DNA of 42,701 bases from Lysobacterales bacterium (GCA_014238945.1 JABAAB010000029.1:1-42701); one strand, 5' to 3'. Counted from the first letter of the stretch, positions 25,654 through 34,208 are shown. Notes: generated from the letters alone by a model not told the origin. A program made the numbers and translations.

Positions 25654-26667
25654 ATGAGATTTGGACTGCGATTAATTGGCTACCTGGGCAATACCCGTGA
25701 ACTTGTACGTCTGGCGGTGCTGGCGGAGCAAGCGGGATTCGATTTTGTCTGGTTTCCACATGATACTTTCATGGGTAATACCTGGGTCATCACCAGCGCC
25801 GTTGCCAGCCAGACATCGCGCATCCGGATCGGAAGTGTGGGTACCAACCCCTATACGACGAACCCGGCGGAAATTGCTACCTACCTGGCAAGTCTGGATG
25901 AACTGTCCGCTGGTCGGGCCGTGCTCGGCCTGGGTCTGCATACCCAGAAGATGGTGGAGTGGACAGGTATCGACGCGAGTGACTATCTGCAACGGACCCG
26001 CGAAGCCGTGGAAATCATCCGGGCATTGTTGCGTGGTGAAGTTGCCCAGTACCACGGTGAGGCATTTCACTGGACCGGGCAGTGTTATCTGCGCTTCAGG
26101 CCCTATCGTGACCAGGTGCCGATCTACGTTTGTGCATTTGGCACTGAATATCTTGCATTGAGTGGCGCCATAGGCGACGGCAGTCTGCCGATGATCACAC
26201 CTCCCGAGTCAGCAGAGTACATGGTTTCAGCGATTACAGCCGGTGCCCGCGATGCCGGGCGCGACCCGGCAGAGATAGATATTGCTGGTTGTGGCTGGTT
26301 GTCGCTGGCAGAGAATCGTGGTCAGGCAACAGACGTGCTGCGTCAGATGGTCAGTTACTTTGGCCCTTACCTGGAGGAACCCGCGCTGGCAACGATTGGT
26401 CTTGGCGGTGAGGATTTCCGGACAATCGGGCAACTGGTTGAAGCCCGCCGCTATAAAGAGGCAGCGGCACTTGTTACAGATGAAATGACAGACCTTGCGA
26501 TCAGGGGAACCCCGGAGGATGTCATCCGGCGCATAGAGAGCATCGCGGATATGGGGATAACCCAGGTTAACCTGGGTGGCCCGATAGGACCTGATCCAGC
26601 CGAGGCGATACGTCTTATGGGCGAAAAAGTCATTCCTTATTTTCGACCAGCGGGACAACAGCCCTGA
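25654..26667 (+). CDS. LLM-class (luciferase-like) flavin-dependent oxidoreductase
   Basis: Luciferase-like TIM-barrel protein of 337 residues: FGLRLIGYLGNTRELVRLAVLAEQAGFDFVW at the start, TSRIRIGSVGTNPYTTNPAE, and GRAVLGLGLHTQ. It most resembles the methylenetetrahydromethanopterin-reductase-like branch, which uses F420 or FMN; gammaproteobacteria generally lack F420, so FMN is more likely. Such enzymes are monooxygenases or reductases on diverse small molecules. ATG at 25654 has GGTGAG upstream. It follows the manD operon but is separated from it by the MITE, which may now carry or interrupt the promoter; whether it belongs to the same pathway is uncertain. Confidence 0.87.
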   Translation: MRFGLRLIGYLGNTRELVRLAVLAEQAGFDFVWFPHDTFMGNTWVITSAVASQTSRIRIGSVGTNPYTTNPAEIATYLASLDELSAGRAVLGLGLHTQKMVEWTGIDASDYLQRTREAVEIIRALLRGEVAQYHGEAFHWTGQCYLRFRPYRDQVPIYVCAFGTEYLALSGAIGDGSLPMITPPESAEYMVSAITAGARDAGRDPAEIDIAGCGWLSLAENRGQATDVLRQMVSYFGPYLEEPALATIGLGGEDFRTIGQLVEARRYKEAAALVTDEMTDLAIRGTPEDVIRRIESIADMGITQVNLGGPIGPDPAEAIRLMGEKVIPYFRPAGQQP

Positions 26668-26738
26668 TTTGGTAAGGTCACGGCCCTTTAACCACCGGGT
26701 ACATTCGTCTGTTCTTGACTGGTCCTGCTCTTGACTGA

Positions 26739-27613
26739 CTATTTCAGGCTCGAATATAAAATGATCCCAAACGCGACCGGCGCGATGTAGCGAAGAACAA
26801 ATCGCCAAAATGCATAGCGCAGACCGTCCGGTCAGGCCAGTTCCTCCAGCATTGATTTTCGCGACATCATCCAGCCCGCGAACAGCGCAATCAACAAGGC
26901 ATTGAGCGGCAACATGATGTTTGCCACCAGGAAATCCATCACATCGGACAGTGCCTTATCAGCGAAAAACAAAAGCATCCCCAGGGGCCTGAAGTCGCCC
27001 CAGAGGTTAAAGGAAAGTAAGATAGCCAGACCGGTCAGTATCGCCACCAGGGTATCGACAATACCGATTACGGCGGCTGCCCAGGGTAATGAGATGTTGG
27101 CTGGCAGATAAGCACCATAAGTGATCATCGCCCCAACGCCACCGAAAACAAGGCCTGTCCCAGTGCCATCAGCACGGCAGCCACTGTAAGCTTCGAAAAA
27201 CCCGGTTCAAACAGAAATTCAACAGCTGCCATGATATCGGCGGCAATTATCGCATAGCCAACCATCGGCAATAGAATCACGAACAACGCCGGAATCGTGA
27301 TTTTGACAGAACGTTCCAGTCCTTTACTGACACCCAGGCCAACAACAAAGGCGGTCACACCGACAAACATGGAATGCCAGGTAAACATACGCCAGGGTGA
27401 AGCAAGCAACTCGCTGAAAAAAGCACCGGATCCATCTCCATCAAAACCGGCACAAACCAATACAAATGCACCGCCACCATTCTGGCCTGCGATATAAGGA
27501 AATCACCAGATGTTTCCCAATCCAACCGCGGCGCCTGCTGCAGCGAGAATAAAAGCCGGCCGGGACGACCAGGTTTCGTGAATAGAGGTTTGCGCCTTAT
27601 TTTTATCCGCCTG
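26739..27613 (-). pseudogene. Broken sodium-dependent (SNF/NSS family) amino-acid transporter
   Basis: Pieces of one SNF transporter follow each other on the minus strand. The N-terminal SIHETWSSRPAFILAAAGAA and GLGNIW are followed by an in-frame TGA (27503-27505) where the family has Arg, then FPYIAGQNGGGAFVLV. Several transmembrane helices are then missing. Next come the middle GFDGDGSGAFFSELLASPW helices, a frameshift at about 27126, and MITYGAYLP. A further deletion lies between GLAI and LSFNLW, then a TGA at 26832, and finally the last helix LRYAFWRFVLRYIAPVAFG. It is certainly non-functional. It follows the aminotransferase gene directly and once probably imported aromatic amino acids for the IorAB pathway. 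Confidence 0.87.
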
Positions 27614-27629
27614 CGTTTTGAACGGGCAC

Positions 27630-28754
27630 CTAAAGATTGGTACGCAACGATTCAATCGCCGCCGCAACATCTTCACTCGTGGCCGAATAACTGAAGCGCA
27701 GATAACCGGGCTCGGTACCGTAAAAAGAACCGGGGAATGTGAGGATACCCGTCTGCTCAAGTAGTTCTCTTTGTCCGGTTTCGTCGTCGCCAAACTGTGA
27801 AAAATCGGCCAGCACAAAGAAGGCGCCCTGTGGTTTTATATAATAAATACCAAGGTCATCAAAACACTGCATCAGTTGATCCCGCTTGTCACGATAGTCC
27901 TGTACCATGCCGTCAATGACATCCTGCGGTGTGTGCAATGCTGCCAGGGCAGCCTTCTGGCTGATTACGTTGGTCGAAAACGACAGGTCTGTTTTGAGAT
28001 TGGCGATCTTGTTAATGACGGCTTTGGCGGCACAAAGAAACCCGACCCTCAGACCGCTGAGGGCATAGCCCTTGGAGAAACTGTGCAAAGTAAAAACCAG
28101 TTCCGGGGTCTCTTCTGCCGCGCCGGCGGAGAAGTGCGGAATCTCAAAAGCCAGCTTTTCATAAACTTCATCCGCAATCAGGTAGACCTGCTGTTGTTGG
28201 CATGTTTCCACGATATTGCGGATGTCTGCTTCCGGAAAAACCACACCGGATGGGTTTTGCGGCGTATTCAGGAAAACGGCTTTGGTCTTGTCCGTGAAAA
28301 GCGCACTGAAATTGGATAGATCGTAGCTCAATCCTTTTTGGTAGTCGGGTATCACGTAAACAACCTTGCAACCAAAATACTCTGCCATCGATTGATACAT
28401 CGGCCAGTCGGGCTTGAAAACTATCACCTCATCACCGGGCTCGAGCAGTGCTGAGCAGGTTAATCCGAGCGCCTCGTGGCAGCCGTTGGTAATGAGTATG
28501 TTTTCCGCATCACAATTGATTCCGTTGAGCTGTGTTAATCTCTCCGCGGCCTTTTCCCTTAACCCTGCTATACCTCTTAGCGGTGGAAGCGTATAGGTCT
28601 GACTGGCGATTGCGGCACTGATGGCGTCCTGAATGTGGGGGAACACCGGCATGATCGGTTCACCATAGGTCAGGTTGATAAAGTTCTCCGGTAAATTCTG
28701 AAAATATCTCGATGGGTCAATTTCGGACATGCGGCCTATGGCTTTGTTCAACAT
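27630..28754 (-). CDS. Class I/II PLP-dependent aminotransferase
   Basis: Fold-type I aminotransferase of 374 residues with NTPQNPSG (163-170), ADEVYE (194-199) and Schiff-base Lys228 in HSFSKGYALSGLRVG. It overlaps the iorB 3' end by 7 bases, so the genes form one operon. Its most likely job is to transaminate aromatic or branched amino acids to the aryl-pyruvates that IorAB oxidises. Its terminator is not obvious; the broken SNF gene follows directly. Confidence 0.88.
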   Translation of the reverse strand: MLNKAIGRMSEIDPSRYFQNLPENFINLTYGEPIMPVFPHIQDAISAAIASQTYTLPPLRGIAGLREKAAERLTQLNGINCDAENILITNGCHEALGLTCSALLEPGDEVIVFKPDWPMYQSMAEYFGCKVVYVIPDYQKGLSYDLSNFSALFTDKTKAVFLNTPQNPSGVVFPEADIRNIVETCQQQQVYLIADEVYEKLAFEIPHFSAGAAEETPELVFTLHSFSKGYALSGLRVGFLCAAKAVINKIANLKTDLSFSTNVISQKAALAALHTPQDVIDGMVQDYRDKRDQLMQCFDDLGIYYIKPQGAFFVLADFSQFGDDETGQRELLEQTGILTFPGSFYGTEPGYLRFSYSATSEDVAAAIESLRTNL

Positions 28755-29392
28755 GTTTCGGTACTCCTTTCTTTCTGTTGCCGGGATTGAATGAAATCAA
28801 AGCCCTTGCGCAATGCAACGATGTTTTTCTGCAGTACCATGGCGGGTGATTGAACGCCGACGGCTGTACTTATTTCGTCCAGTGACAGTGGAATCGCCGC
28901 ACTTCCAATCAGCGCGCCCACCATGATCATGTTTGATGACTGAGGATCGTTGAGGTCTTGTGCCAGTGCGTTTGCATCCAGCATGAAGAAGTCCTTTGCG
29001 TGAATCTCCTGAAAATGTTTTGCGATGGTTTCGAGGCTCGGATACGGCAGTGCACTTGCTTTCCCCTGTACGGGGGCGATCGCACGGGTATTGGTGACAA
29101 TCATGGTGTCCGGGTAAACATAATCCACGGCCAGGCGAAGGGCCTCCAGAGGTTCCAATCCGAGTATGGCATCAGCACCATTGGTCGGTATCAACGGTCC
29201 GAACTCTCCCTCACCAAAGCGTACCTGACTGTGCACCGAACCGCCCCGCATGGCTACACCGTAGGTCTCGGCAATTTTTACCTGCAGGCCTTTATTCATC
29301 GCGGCCTGCGCTAACACTTTGGATGCGAACAGATTTCCCTGCCCGCCCGCGCCGGCTATAACAATGTTCGTAATTTTTTCTTGAAGGACCAT
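28748..29392 (-). CDS. iorB: Indolepyruvate ferredoxin oxidoreductase, beta subunit
   Basis: The gamma-domain subunit of the 2-ketoacid:ferredoxin oxidoreductase family, 214 residues. It begins NIVIAGAGGQGNLFASKVLAQAA and contains AETYGVAMRGGSVHSQVRFGE, both diagnostic for IorB. With IorA it oxidatively decarboxylates aryl-pyruvates to aryl-acetyl-CoA, passing electrons to ferredoxin. Its start lies 37 bases inside the iorA 3' end and its own 3' end overlaps the aminotransferase start, so all three are translated together. The complex acts in the cytoplasm. Confidence 0.92.
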   Translation of the reverse strand: MVLQEKITNIVIAGAGGQGNLFASKVLAQAAMNKGLQVKIAETYGVAMRGGSVHSQVRFGEGEFGPLIPTNGADAILGLEPLEALRLAVDYVYPDTMIVTNTRAIAPVQGKASALPYPSLETIAKHFQEIHAKDFFMLDANALAQDLNDPQSSNMIMVGALIGSAAIPLSLDEISTAVGVQSPAMVLQKNIVALRKGFDFIQSRQQKERSTETC

Positions 29393-31422
29393 GCCGGCTT
29401 TATTTTCCAGTAATTCTTTGCAATCGTCCTGAAAGCAGCGGAAAAAATATGCCGCCGATTTTCATGGATTGATTTCGCCAGGGCAGAGACATCCAATGTG
29501 ATTGCATCATCGGGACAGGCATACCTGCATTCACCACATCCAACACAGGCATTGATATCAACAAATACTTTTTTGCCGCTGCCGGTAGATTTGGACTCCC
29601 GTACCTGTAGTGCCGGACAACCAAAATTGTCGATACATTCCATACAGCCCGTGCATTTATTTGCCCTTACTTTCGCCTTGGTCTGGATCAATGGCGCTGT
29701 TTGTTCGGCCAATGCACATTCCCGTCTGGCAATGACCATGGTGGGTGCATCAATGGCAAGTGCCTTGCGATAAAGGGAGAACATCTGCGGGATATTGTAG
29801 GCGTCGCCGACAAAAATATGCTTGAAACCGTATGCCCGTGCCAGATCCTCAATCTTTACACTATGATCAATACCACCACGCAAATCGAGACCGGTGCTGG
29901 CATCCGCCTGGGCTCCGGTCATTGCTGTTACACGGTTATCGGTAACCACCACTGTGACCGGGGCCTGGTTCAGGGCGATTTGCAGCAGACCTGGCTGCCC
30001 GGCGTGAAATAGCGTCGAATCCCCAATGACGGCCAGAGTTTTCTGATCAGGAGACAACTGGGAAATGGCGGCAGCCGTTCCCATGCTGGCACCCATGGAG
30101 GTCATGCTTTTGAGTAAACTGAATGGCTCCCAGATTCCAAGTGTGTAGCAACCGATATCACCAATAACCGCCATTTTTTCTTCGAGATCCAGGCTCCTGA
30201 TTGCTTTGCTCAACGAGTAGTAACTGCCACGGTGTGGGCATCCCGCGCAGAAGTTGATTCCACGTCTTGGCAATTTGACTCGGATTTCGTTACATGTGTC
30301 AGCCAGTTTCTCGTCAATACCGGGTCTCGGCATGACGTCGGGAATGAGTTTTTCAAGTATCCTGGTCAGATTCTCTACAGTGGTTTCACCCACGGGGGGA
30401 AGGTCATCACTGAGTCTGCCAATAACTTTTGGATTTCTGGCATTTTGTGCAACACACGCGAGCACTGCACTTTCCAGATACCAATTCACATCTTCCACCA
30501 CTACGATCGTCTCGGTGTGATCTATCACTTTGTGGAACATTTCGGTGGGTAACGGGTTGCTGGTCCTAACCCCAAGCAGCGTAACGTGATTTTCCTGCCC
30601 CAGTATCTTCAACGCTTCAACGGCATAATTTACGGTGAAGCCCCCGGCGATGAGCGCAATACTGCTTTCGGGATGGTGGTCGAATTGGTTGAATTCATAG
30701 GCATTGAGAATCTCGCCTGCGTGTTTGATTTTCTCACGCAATTGTCGGTGTGGGTCCAGGGAAGGGAAGCCTACCCAGGTGCGGGAACTATCAAATTCCG
30801 GTTTTTTATCGACAACAGCAATCTCACCCAGTGTCATACTGGCGGTTAAGTGGCTTAGCCTGTTGACCGAGCGCACCATTACCGGAACACCCATATTCTC
30901 GGAGATATCGAATGCTGTTTTCACCATCAAGCGTGCTTCGTCCAGTGTCGCAGGCTCAAGACAGGGAATTTCAGCAAATGCGGCATAAAAGCGGCTGTCC
31001 TGTTCATTATTTGAACTCATGCCACCGACATCATCGACCGCAACCAGCACCAATCCACCTGCAATATCGATATGGTTCACCTGCATCAGTGAATCGGACA
31101 GAACATTGACACCGACGTGTTTGACTGCAACCAGCGACCTGGCTCCTGAGAAAGACGCGCCCGTGGCCGCGTCGAAGGCGACTTTTTCGTTAACACCCCA
31201 GAATGCCTGGAATCCGAATATCGAACTGGCGGCGATCAGTGTTTCCAATATTTCCGTTGAAGGTGTTCCCGGGTAACCACTGGCGAGTTGTACACCGGCC
31301 TCGATAGCACCCCTTGCGATGGCCTGATTCCCCATCGCCAGGATGCGTTCGCCGGGTGCATCCGAAAATATGGGTTTTATCTGTCTGGCAGCTTCACGGG
31401 ACATGCAGGTGAAAGTCATCAT
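29356..31422 (-). CDS. iorA: Indolepyruvate ferredoxin oxidoreductase, alpha subunit
   Basis: IorA of 688 residues. It carries pyrimidine-binding GYPGTPSTE near the N-terminus, a ThDP motif IGDSTLFHAG followed by VVVTDNRVTAMTG, and a C-terminal two-cluster ferredoxin domain (CTGCMEC from 590 and CVGCGEC from 626). In the first cluster region the spacing before the last Cys is longer (CIDNFGCP), as is common in IorA. About 50 residues extend past the ferredoxin domain. The ATG at 31422 lacks an obvious ribosome site; an internal ATG at 31404 is possible. First gene of the operon, with a candidate operator at 31439-31458. Confidence 0.93.
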   Translation of the reverse strand: MMTFTCMSREAARQIKPIFSDAPGERILAMGNQAIARGAIEAGVQLASGYPGTPSTEILETLIAASSIFGFQAFWGVNEKVAFDAATGASFSGARSLVAVKHVGVNVLSDSLMQVNHIDIAGGLVLVAVDDVGGMSSNNEQDSRFYAAFAEIPCLEPATLDEARLMVKTAFDISENMGVPVMVRSVNRLSHLTASMTLGEIAVVDKKPEFDSSRTWVGFPSLDPHRQLREKIKHAGEILNAYEFNQFDHHPESSIALIAGGFTVNYAVEALKILGQENHVTLLGVRTSNPLPTEMFHKVIDHTETIVVVEDVNWYLESAVLACVAQNARNPKVIGRLSDDLPPVGETTVENLTRILEKLIPDVMPRPGIDEKLADTCNEIRVKLPRRGINFCAGCPHRGSYYSLSKAIRSLDLEEKMAVIGDIGCYTLGIWEPFSLLKSMTSMGASMGTAAAISQLSPDQKTLAVIGDSTLFHAGQPGLLQIALNQAPVTVVVTDNRVTAMTGAQADASTGLDLRGGIDHSVKIEDLARAYGFKHIFVGDAYNIPQMFSLYRKALAIDAPTMVIARRECALAEQTAPLIQTKAKVRANKCTGCMECIDNFGCPALQVRESKSTGSGKKVFVDINACVGCGECRYACPDDAITLDVSALAKSIHENRRHIFSAAFRTIAKNYWKIKPAWSFKKKLRTLL

Positions 31423-31438
31423 TGAAACGAAGGGTAAT

Positions 31439-31458
31439 CATCACACTATGATGTGATG
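31439..31458. promoter_or_regulatory. Inverted repeat upstream of iorA, candidate operator
   Basis: Perfect 7-bp arms CATCACA and TGTGATG around CTATGA, 17 bases ahead of the iorA start. Its spacing and symmetry suit a dimeric regulator site or a leader hairpin. No aromatic-responsive regulator gene is adjacent. Confidence 0.4.
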
Positions 31459-31579
31459 AATTTACCGGAGATTCAACCCTGCGGTGAACCTTCGCTCTGA
31501 TGAGGGCATCTTCCGGAAATTTGATACCAATAGCAATGGCGGTCATTCAGAGACAACCGCCATAGGTGCCAGTGTCGTG

Positions 31580-31717
31580 TTCCACCGTGTTCAGGTAACG
31601 CCGGCAAGGCGGGGCAAAGTGAAGAAAAGCCGGTCACCTGATGAGGACCAAACGCCTGCCGAGTGCCGGGCAGCCATGACTTGGGCACAACGACTAAAAC
31701 AATGGGTGTTCGCCATC
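31580..31717 (+). pseudogene. IS91-family transposase fragment (a), near C-terminal part
   Basis: The plus frame reads VTPARRGKVKKSRSPDEDQT, then AMTWAQRLKQWVFAI, which is the stretch just before the zinc-finger end of IS91-type transposases. It breaks off after VFAI, where IDIETCPDCGG is expected (compare fragment d at 42538). It abuts the truncated enolase-superfamily gene at 31735, so the two debris pieces were joined by a deletion or insertion. The 120 bases before it (31459-31579) hold nothing I recognise. Confidence 0.75.
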
Positions 31718-31734
31718 CCCATTTTTAACCCCTG

Positions 31735-31965
31735 ATAATTGACGACACGCCCGTAAGGATTTGAGCCGTCGTTTCGCAGCAGTTCGACGGAGTTGATGGT
31801 GACGGGGGAGCGAAAGAGCGCGCGGCGTAAAACGGAGCGCGCGGCAGCCTGGTCCAGCGCCTCAGCGCTTACGATAGCCGTGCTTTGTGCACGGGCGTTG
31901 TTCCCCGCGAGCAGCGTCGCGCCTGCGGCGGCGATTTTTATGAAATTTCTCCGATTAGATTTCAT
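31735..31965 (-). pseudogene. TAT-leader N-terminal fragment of a mandelate racemase/enolase-like protein
   Basis: The frame starts with a twin-arginine leader SNRRNFIKIAAAGATLLAG ending ARA. It continues with SPVTINSVELLRNDGSNPYG, which resembles the first strand of TAT-exported mandelate-racemase/muconate-lactonizing proteins. Similarity stops at about NYQG, where the IS91 fragment begins; the frame then runs antisense through it to 31591, giving a nonsense tail. AAGGAAA precedes the ATG, and the gene follows the metallophosphoesterase after 12 bases, so it was once in that operon. The family call rests on a short segment. Confidence 0.5.
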
Positions 31966-31977
31966 GGTGTTTCCTTA

Positions 31978-33360
31978 TCACTGATTGCTCACATCAAATG
32001 TCGCATCGATCGTGCCGTTGACGTTCTTGACGGTAATCGACCACCCATCCACGGTCGGAACGATGATGCCGTAATCGATGTCCTGAACGGTCGTGAAGTC
32101 CGACGGTTTAACCCCCAGGGACGACAGCACTGCTGGGTTGGAGCTGAGCAGTGCCTCGGTGATTGCAGGATCCAGCTCGGTTCCCCCGCCGCCGAAGACG
32201 AGCTGAGACGGCCTGCCATCGTCAAAGATCAGTCGCTCGAAGAGATGCACGTGGCCGGCGACCAACAGGTCAACGGATGATGGGATACCTACATCCTGAG
32301 ATTGGGCCAGCGCCGCCTGCAGCGTGGCGTCGGTGGTGGCAATCTTCTGGGTTGCGTTACTGGTCCAACTGGCCACGGCCCAGAACGGCCGGTGCGTTGT
32401 CAGCCACACGCGGTCCCGATTCCGGGTGAGGCCATCCATCAAGGTGAACTCATGCGCGTAGCGATCAACCGTTGTCTGCACCGGTGTCTTCCCGTAGTCA
32501 TCAGGAATCTCAGAGGTGTCCATGACCAGCAGGTTCTGATCACCTGCCGGCACGAGATAGGGGTCGGTGTAGGCCGGGCAGCCGTCTTGATCCCAGGGCC
32601 TGCTGCCCAGGGGGCGTGGCTCGAAGAAGTAGAACCACCCTCTCCAGGCCCGCGGGGGATCCGACGATGAGTCGGCGGTACCGCAGTCTTCATGATTGCC
32701 GCGGATAAATACCCACGGAGCGGCCGGCAGCAAGGTCGCGACCGGTGCGAAGAAGTCGGCTTCCCAGCTTGCCCAGCAAAGCCCTACCTTCGTGGTCGGG
32801 CAGGTGGAGAGCTGTTGGGAACCATCTCCTTCCCGGTAGTGATAGTCACCCACGTGAACGAGCAGGTCAGGGGCATTGGCGGCGACCTCGCTGGCGACCA
32901 GCGGGAACCGCCAGTCCTGCGGGTCATCGCAATTCTGCACGTCTTTTCCCTTGATACGGCAGCCGGTATCGCCTAATACGAGGATGTGCTGCGGGTCGGC
33001 TGACGGCAGGGATAGCTTCTGCGAGCCGATGGACGCCGAGGTGGCAGTGTCTGGGATCGTGTACTGGCAGACCTGTATGTCGTTGAATCCGGGCGGGGCC
33101 TGACCCCGGGCTGTCATGGGCTGAGTGCTACCATCGATCTCGATATCGGGGCACTCGGCCGGTGCCGCAGGAATAATCGCCCGTGCGAGGACGATGCCAT
33201 TTGGTCCCAGCTCGATCCAGCTATAGAGGGGTGACGTTAGGACATCCATTTCCTGAAGGCGTGACGTTGGGACATCCATTTCCTGAGCGGGTGGTGGGTC
33301 ATCCACGGGTTTCTGACAGGAAATGAAAAGCAGCGTGAGCAGCACAATGGCGTATCGCAA
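31978..33360 (-). CDS. Metallophosphoesterase lipoprotein
   Basis: A calcineurin-like phosphoesterase of about 460 residues. Metal-binding motifs appear in order: LGDTG, HVGDYHYR, FIRGNHEDC, LTTHRPFW and AGHVHLFER, so all ligands are present. The leader RYAIVLLTLLFISC ends in a lipobox-like FISC, giving a membrane-anchored exported enzyme. I choose TTG at 33360: AAAAGGAG lies seven bases upstream, while the ATG at 33393 has no spaced ribosome site. That upstream ATG overlaps the stop of the Ldh_2 remnant (ATGA). A 30-bp direct repeat near the N-terminus doubles QEMDVxTS. Substrate unknown. Confidence 0.86.
   Translation of the reverse strand: MRYAIVLLTLLFISCQKPVDDPPPAQEMDVPTSRLQEMDVLTSPLYSWIELGPNGIVLARAIIPAAPAECPDIEIDGSTQPMTARGQAPPGFNDIQVCQYTIPDTATSASIGSQKLSLPSADPQHILVLGDTGCRIKGKDVQNCDDPQDWRFPLVASEVAANAPDLLVHVGDYHYREGDGSQQLSTCPTTKVGLCWASWEADFFAPVATLLPAAPWVFIRGNHEDCGTADSSSDPPRAWRGWFYFFEPRPLGSRPWDQDGCPAYTDPYLVPAGDQNLLVMDTSEIPDDYGKTPVQTTVDRYAHEFTLMDGLTRNRDRVWLTTHRPFWAVASWTSNATQKIATTDATLQAALAQSQDVGIPSSVDLLVAGHVHLFERLIFDDGRPSQLVFGGGGTELDPAITEALLSSNPAVLSSLGVKPSDFTTVQDIDYGIIVPTVDGWSITVKNVNGTIDATFDVSNQ
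33231..33290. repeat. 30-bp tandem duplication inside the metallophosphoesterase gene
   Basis: Two 30-base units (33231-33260 and 33261-33290) share GACATCCATTTCCTGA and differ at a few positions. They encode QEMDVPTSRL and QEMDVLTSPL just after the lipobox, lengthening the linker in frame. Confidence 0.9.
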
Positions 33361-33389
33361 GATTCGACTCCTTTTATTGACGGAATTGC

Positions 33390-33778
33390 TCATCCTTTAT
33401 CAAGTGCGAGGATCATATCCCAGGTATCCCGGTTTACCGGTATTCCTTTCCGCTCATTTTCCCTTCTTCTCAACCAGGTTTGTTGACCGGGGTAAAATAC
33501 CTGGCCTCCATCCTCCATCGCGGTGCCGTTAATCCCCCCGACAAAATTGATACCAACAGGTCGATGAGTACGGCCAGACCTGATCCTTTCCAGTATCCCG
33601 CAGGCAGAGCCAACCCAGAGTCCAGTATTGCTTCAGGCTCATCAGTCAACCGAAGATCCTGGTCAAAACCACCCACAAACGGGAGTTTTTCACCGCGTTG
33701 GCAAAGCAATTTCAATTTACCATAGGAAAACTGTGACATGGCCATATCAAGCAGCACGGGATAAGGTTCTTTGGGCAC
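33390..33778 (-). pseudogene. C-terminal remnant of a malate/lactate dehydrogenase family (Ldh_2/YiaK-like) gene
   Basis: The minus frame from 33778 reads VLLDMAMSQFSYGKLKLL, then GYWKGSGLAVLIDLL and SGGLTA, diagnostic of the Ldh_2 family (malate, ureidoglycolate or 2,3-diketogulonate dehydrogenases). After SGGLTA the frame shifts. The last part, FYPGQQTWLRRRENERKGIP and VNRDTWDMIL, continues in another frame to a TGA at 33390-33392. The N-terminal two-thirds is missing: the dispersed repeat copy 2 begins at 33792. The gene is dead, and originally lay upstream of the metallophosphoesterase in one operon. Confidence 0.85.
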
Positions 33779-33791
33779 GGAAATGACGGCT

Positions 33792-34033
33792 CATAAGTAA
33801 AATAAACGCTATATTGCCAGAAATCCGAAGTACTTGAGTAGCCTGTTTTCCGGCCTGTTTTCCAGTTTCTCATCCAGTTTAATCGAAATCTCATTAAAAT
33901 TAGCCGCCCGCGACTGAATTCATCCCTGAAAGGTATGCATTTCAAGCCAATTCTTGTCTGCAAGACGCAAGAGACCGCGCCGCCGTGGTCATAGCAGCCG
34001 ATCATTTGAAGAGTGGGTTTACTTAAACAAGGC
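33792..34033 (+). repeat. Dispersed repeat, copy 2
   Basis: Aligns along about 240 bases with copy 3 at 41174-41403. Both begin with a TA(A/G)GTAAAATA(A/G)ACGCT end and TTGCCAGAAATCC or its like, share CGACTGAATTC or GTGACTGAATTC in the middle, and finish near CAAACAAG or TTAAACAAG. Divergence is substantial, with small indels. The left end abuts the broken Ldh_2 gene just as copy 1 abuts the broken PARG gene. Probably a decayed transposable element; no intact reading frame. Bases 34034-34186 hold nothing else recognised. Confidence 0.6.
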
Positions 34034-34186
34034 GTGGTGGGGCACGGCATTGTGGCAGCAAATCCAATCCTGCCAAGGCTGCTTTTTCTTGCAAGTGATC
34101 GAGGAAGAATAAACGCGCTTTTCTTGGGAATCAACGCTTACCTGTCAATCTAATCCATGAATAGCCACTCGATATGTTTCAGAATC

Positions 34187-34208
34187 TTGCAAATGTTGAC
34201 ATTTGCAA
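34187..34208. repeat. 22-bp near-perfect palindrome
   Basis: TTGCAAATGT, TG, ACATTTGCAA: ten-base arms with a two-base centre. It lies in the decayed zone between repeat copy 2 and an IS91 fragment. It may be an operator, a transposon-end hairpin, or the relic of one; no gene depends on it clearly. Confidence 0.6.

Noticed and set aside
25463-25759. 98-codon minus-strand frame through the MITE
   Set aside because: Spans non-coding MITE core and antisense LLM sequence; such frames are common artefacts of repeat elements.
26832-27505. Recoding of the in-frame TGA codons in the SNF gene
   Set aside because: The first TGA replaces a conserved Arg, and the gene also has a frameshift and large deletions, so simple decay explains it.
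33712-34134. 140-codon minus-strand frame over repeat copy 2
   Set aside because: It joins repeat sequence to the Ldh_2 remnant in the wrong frame; no coherent protein.
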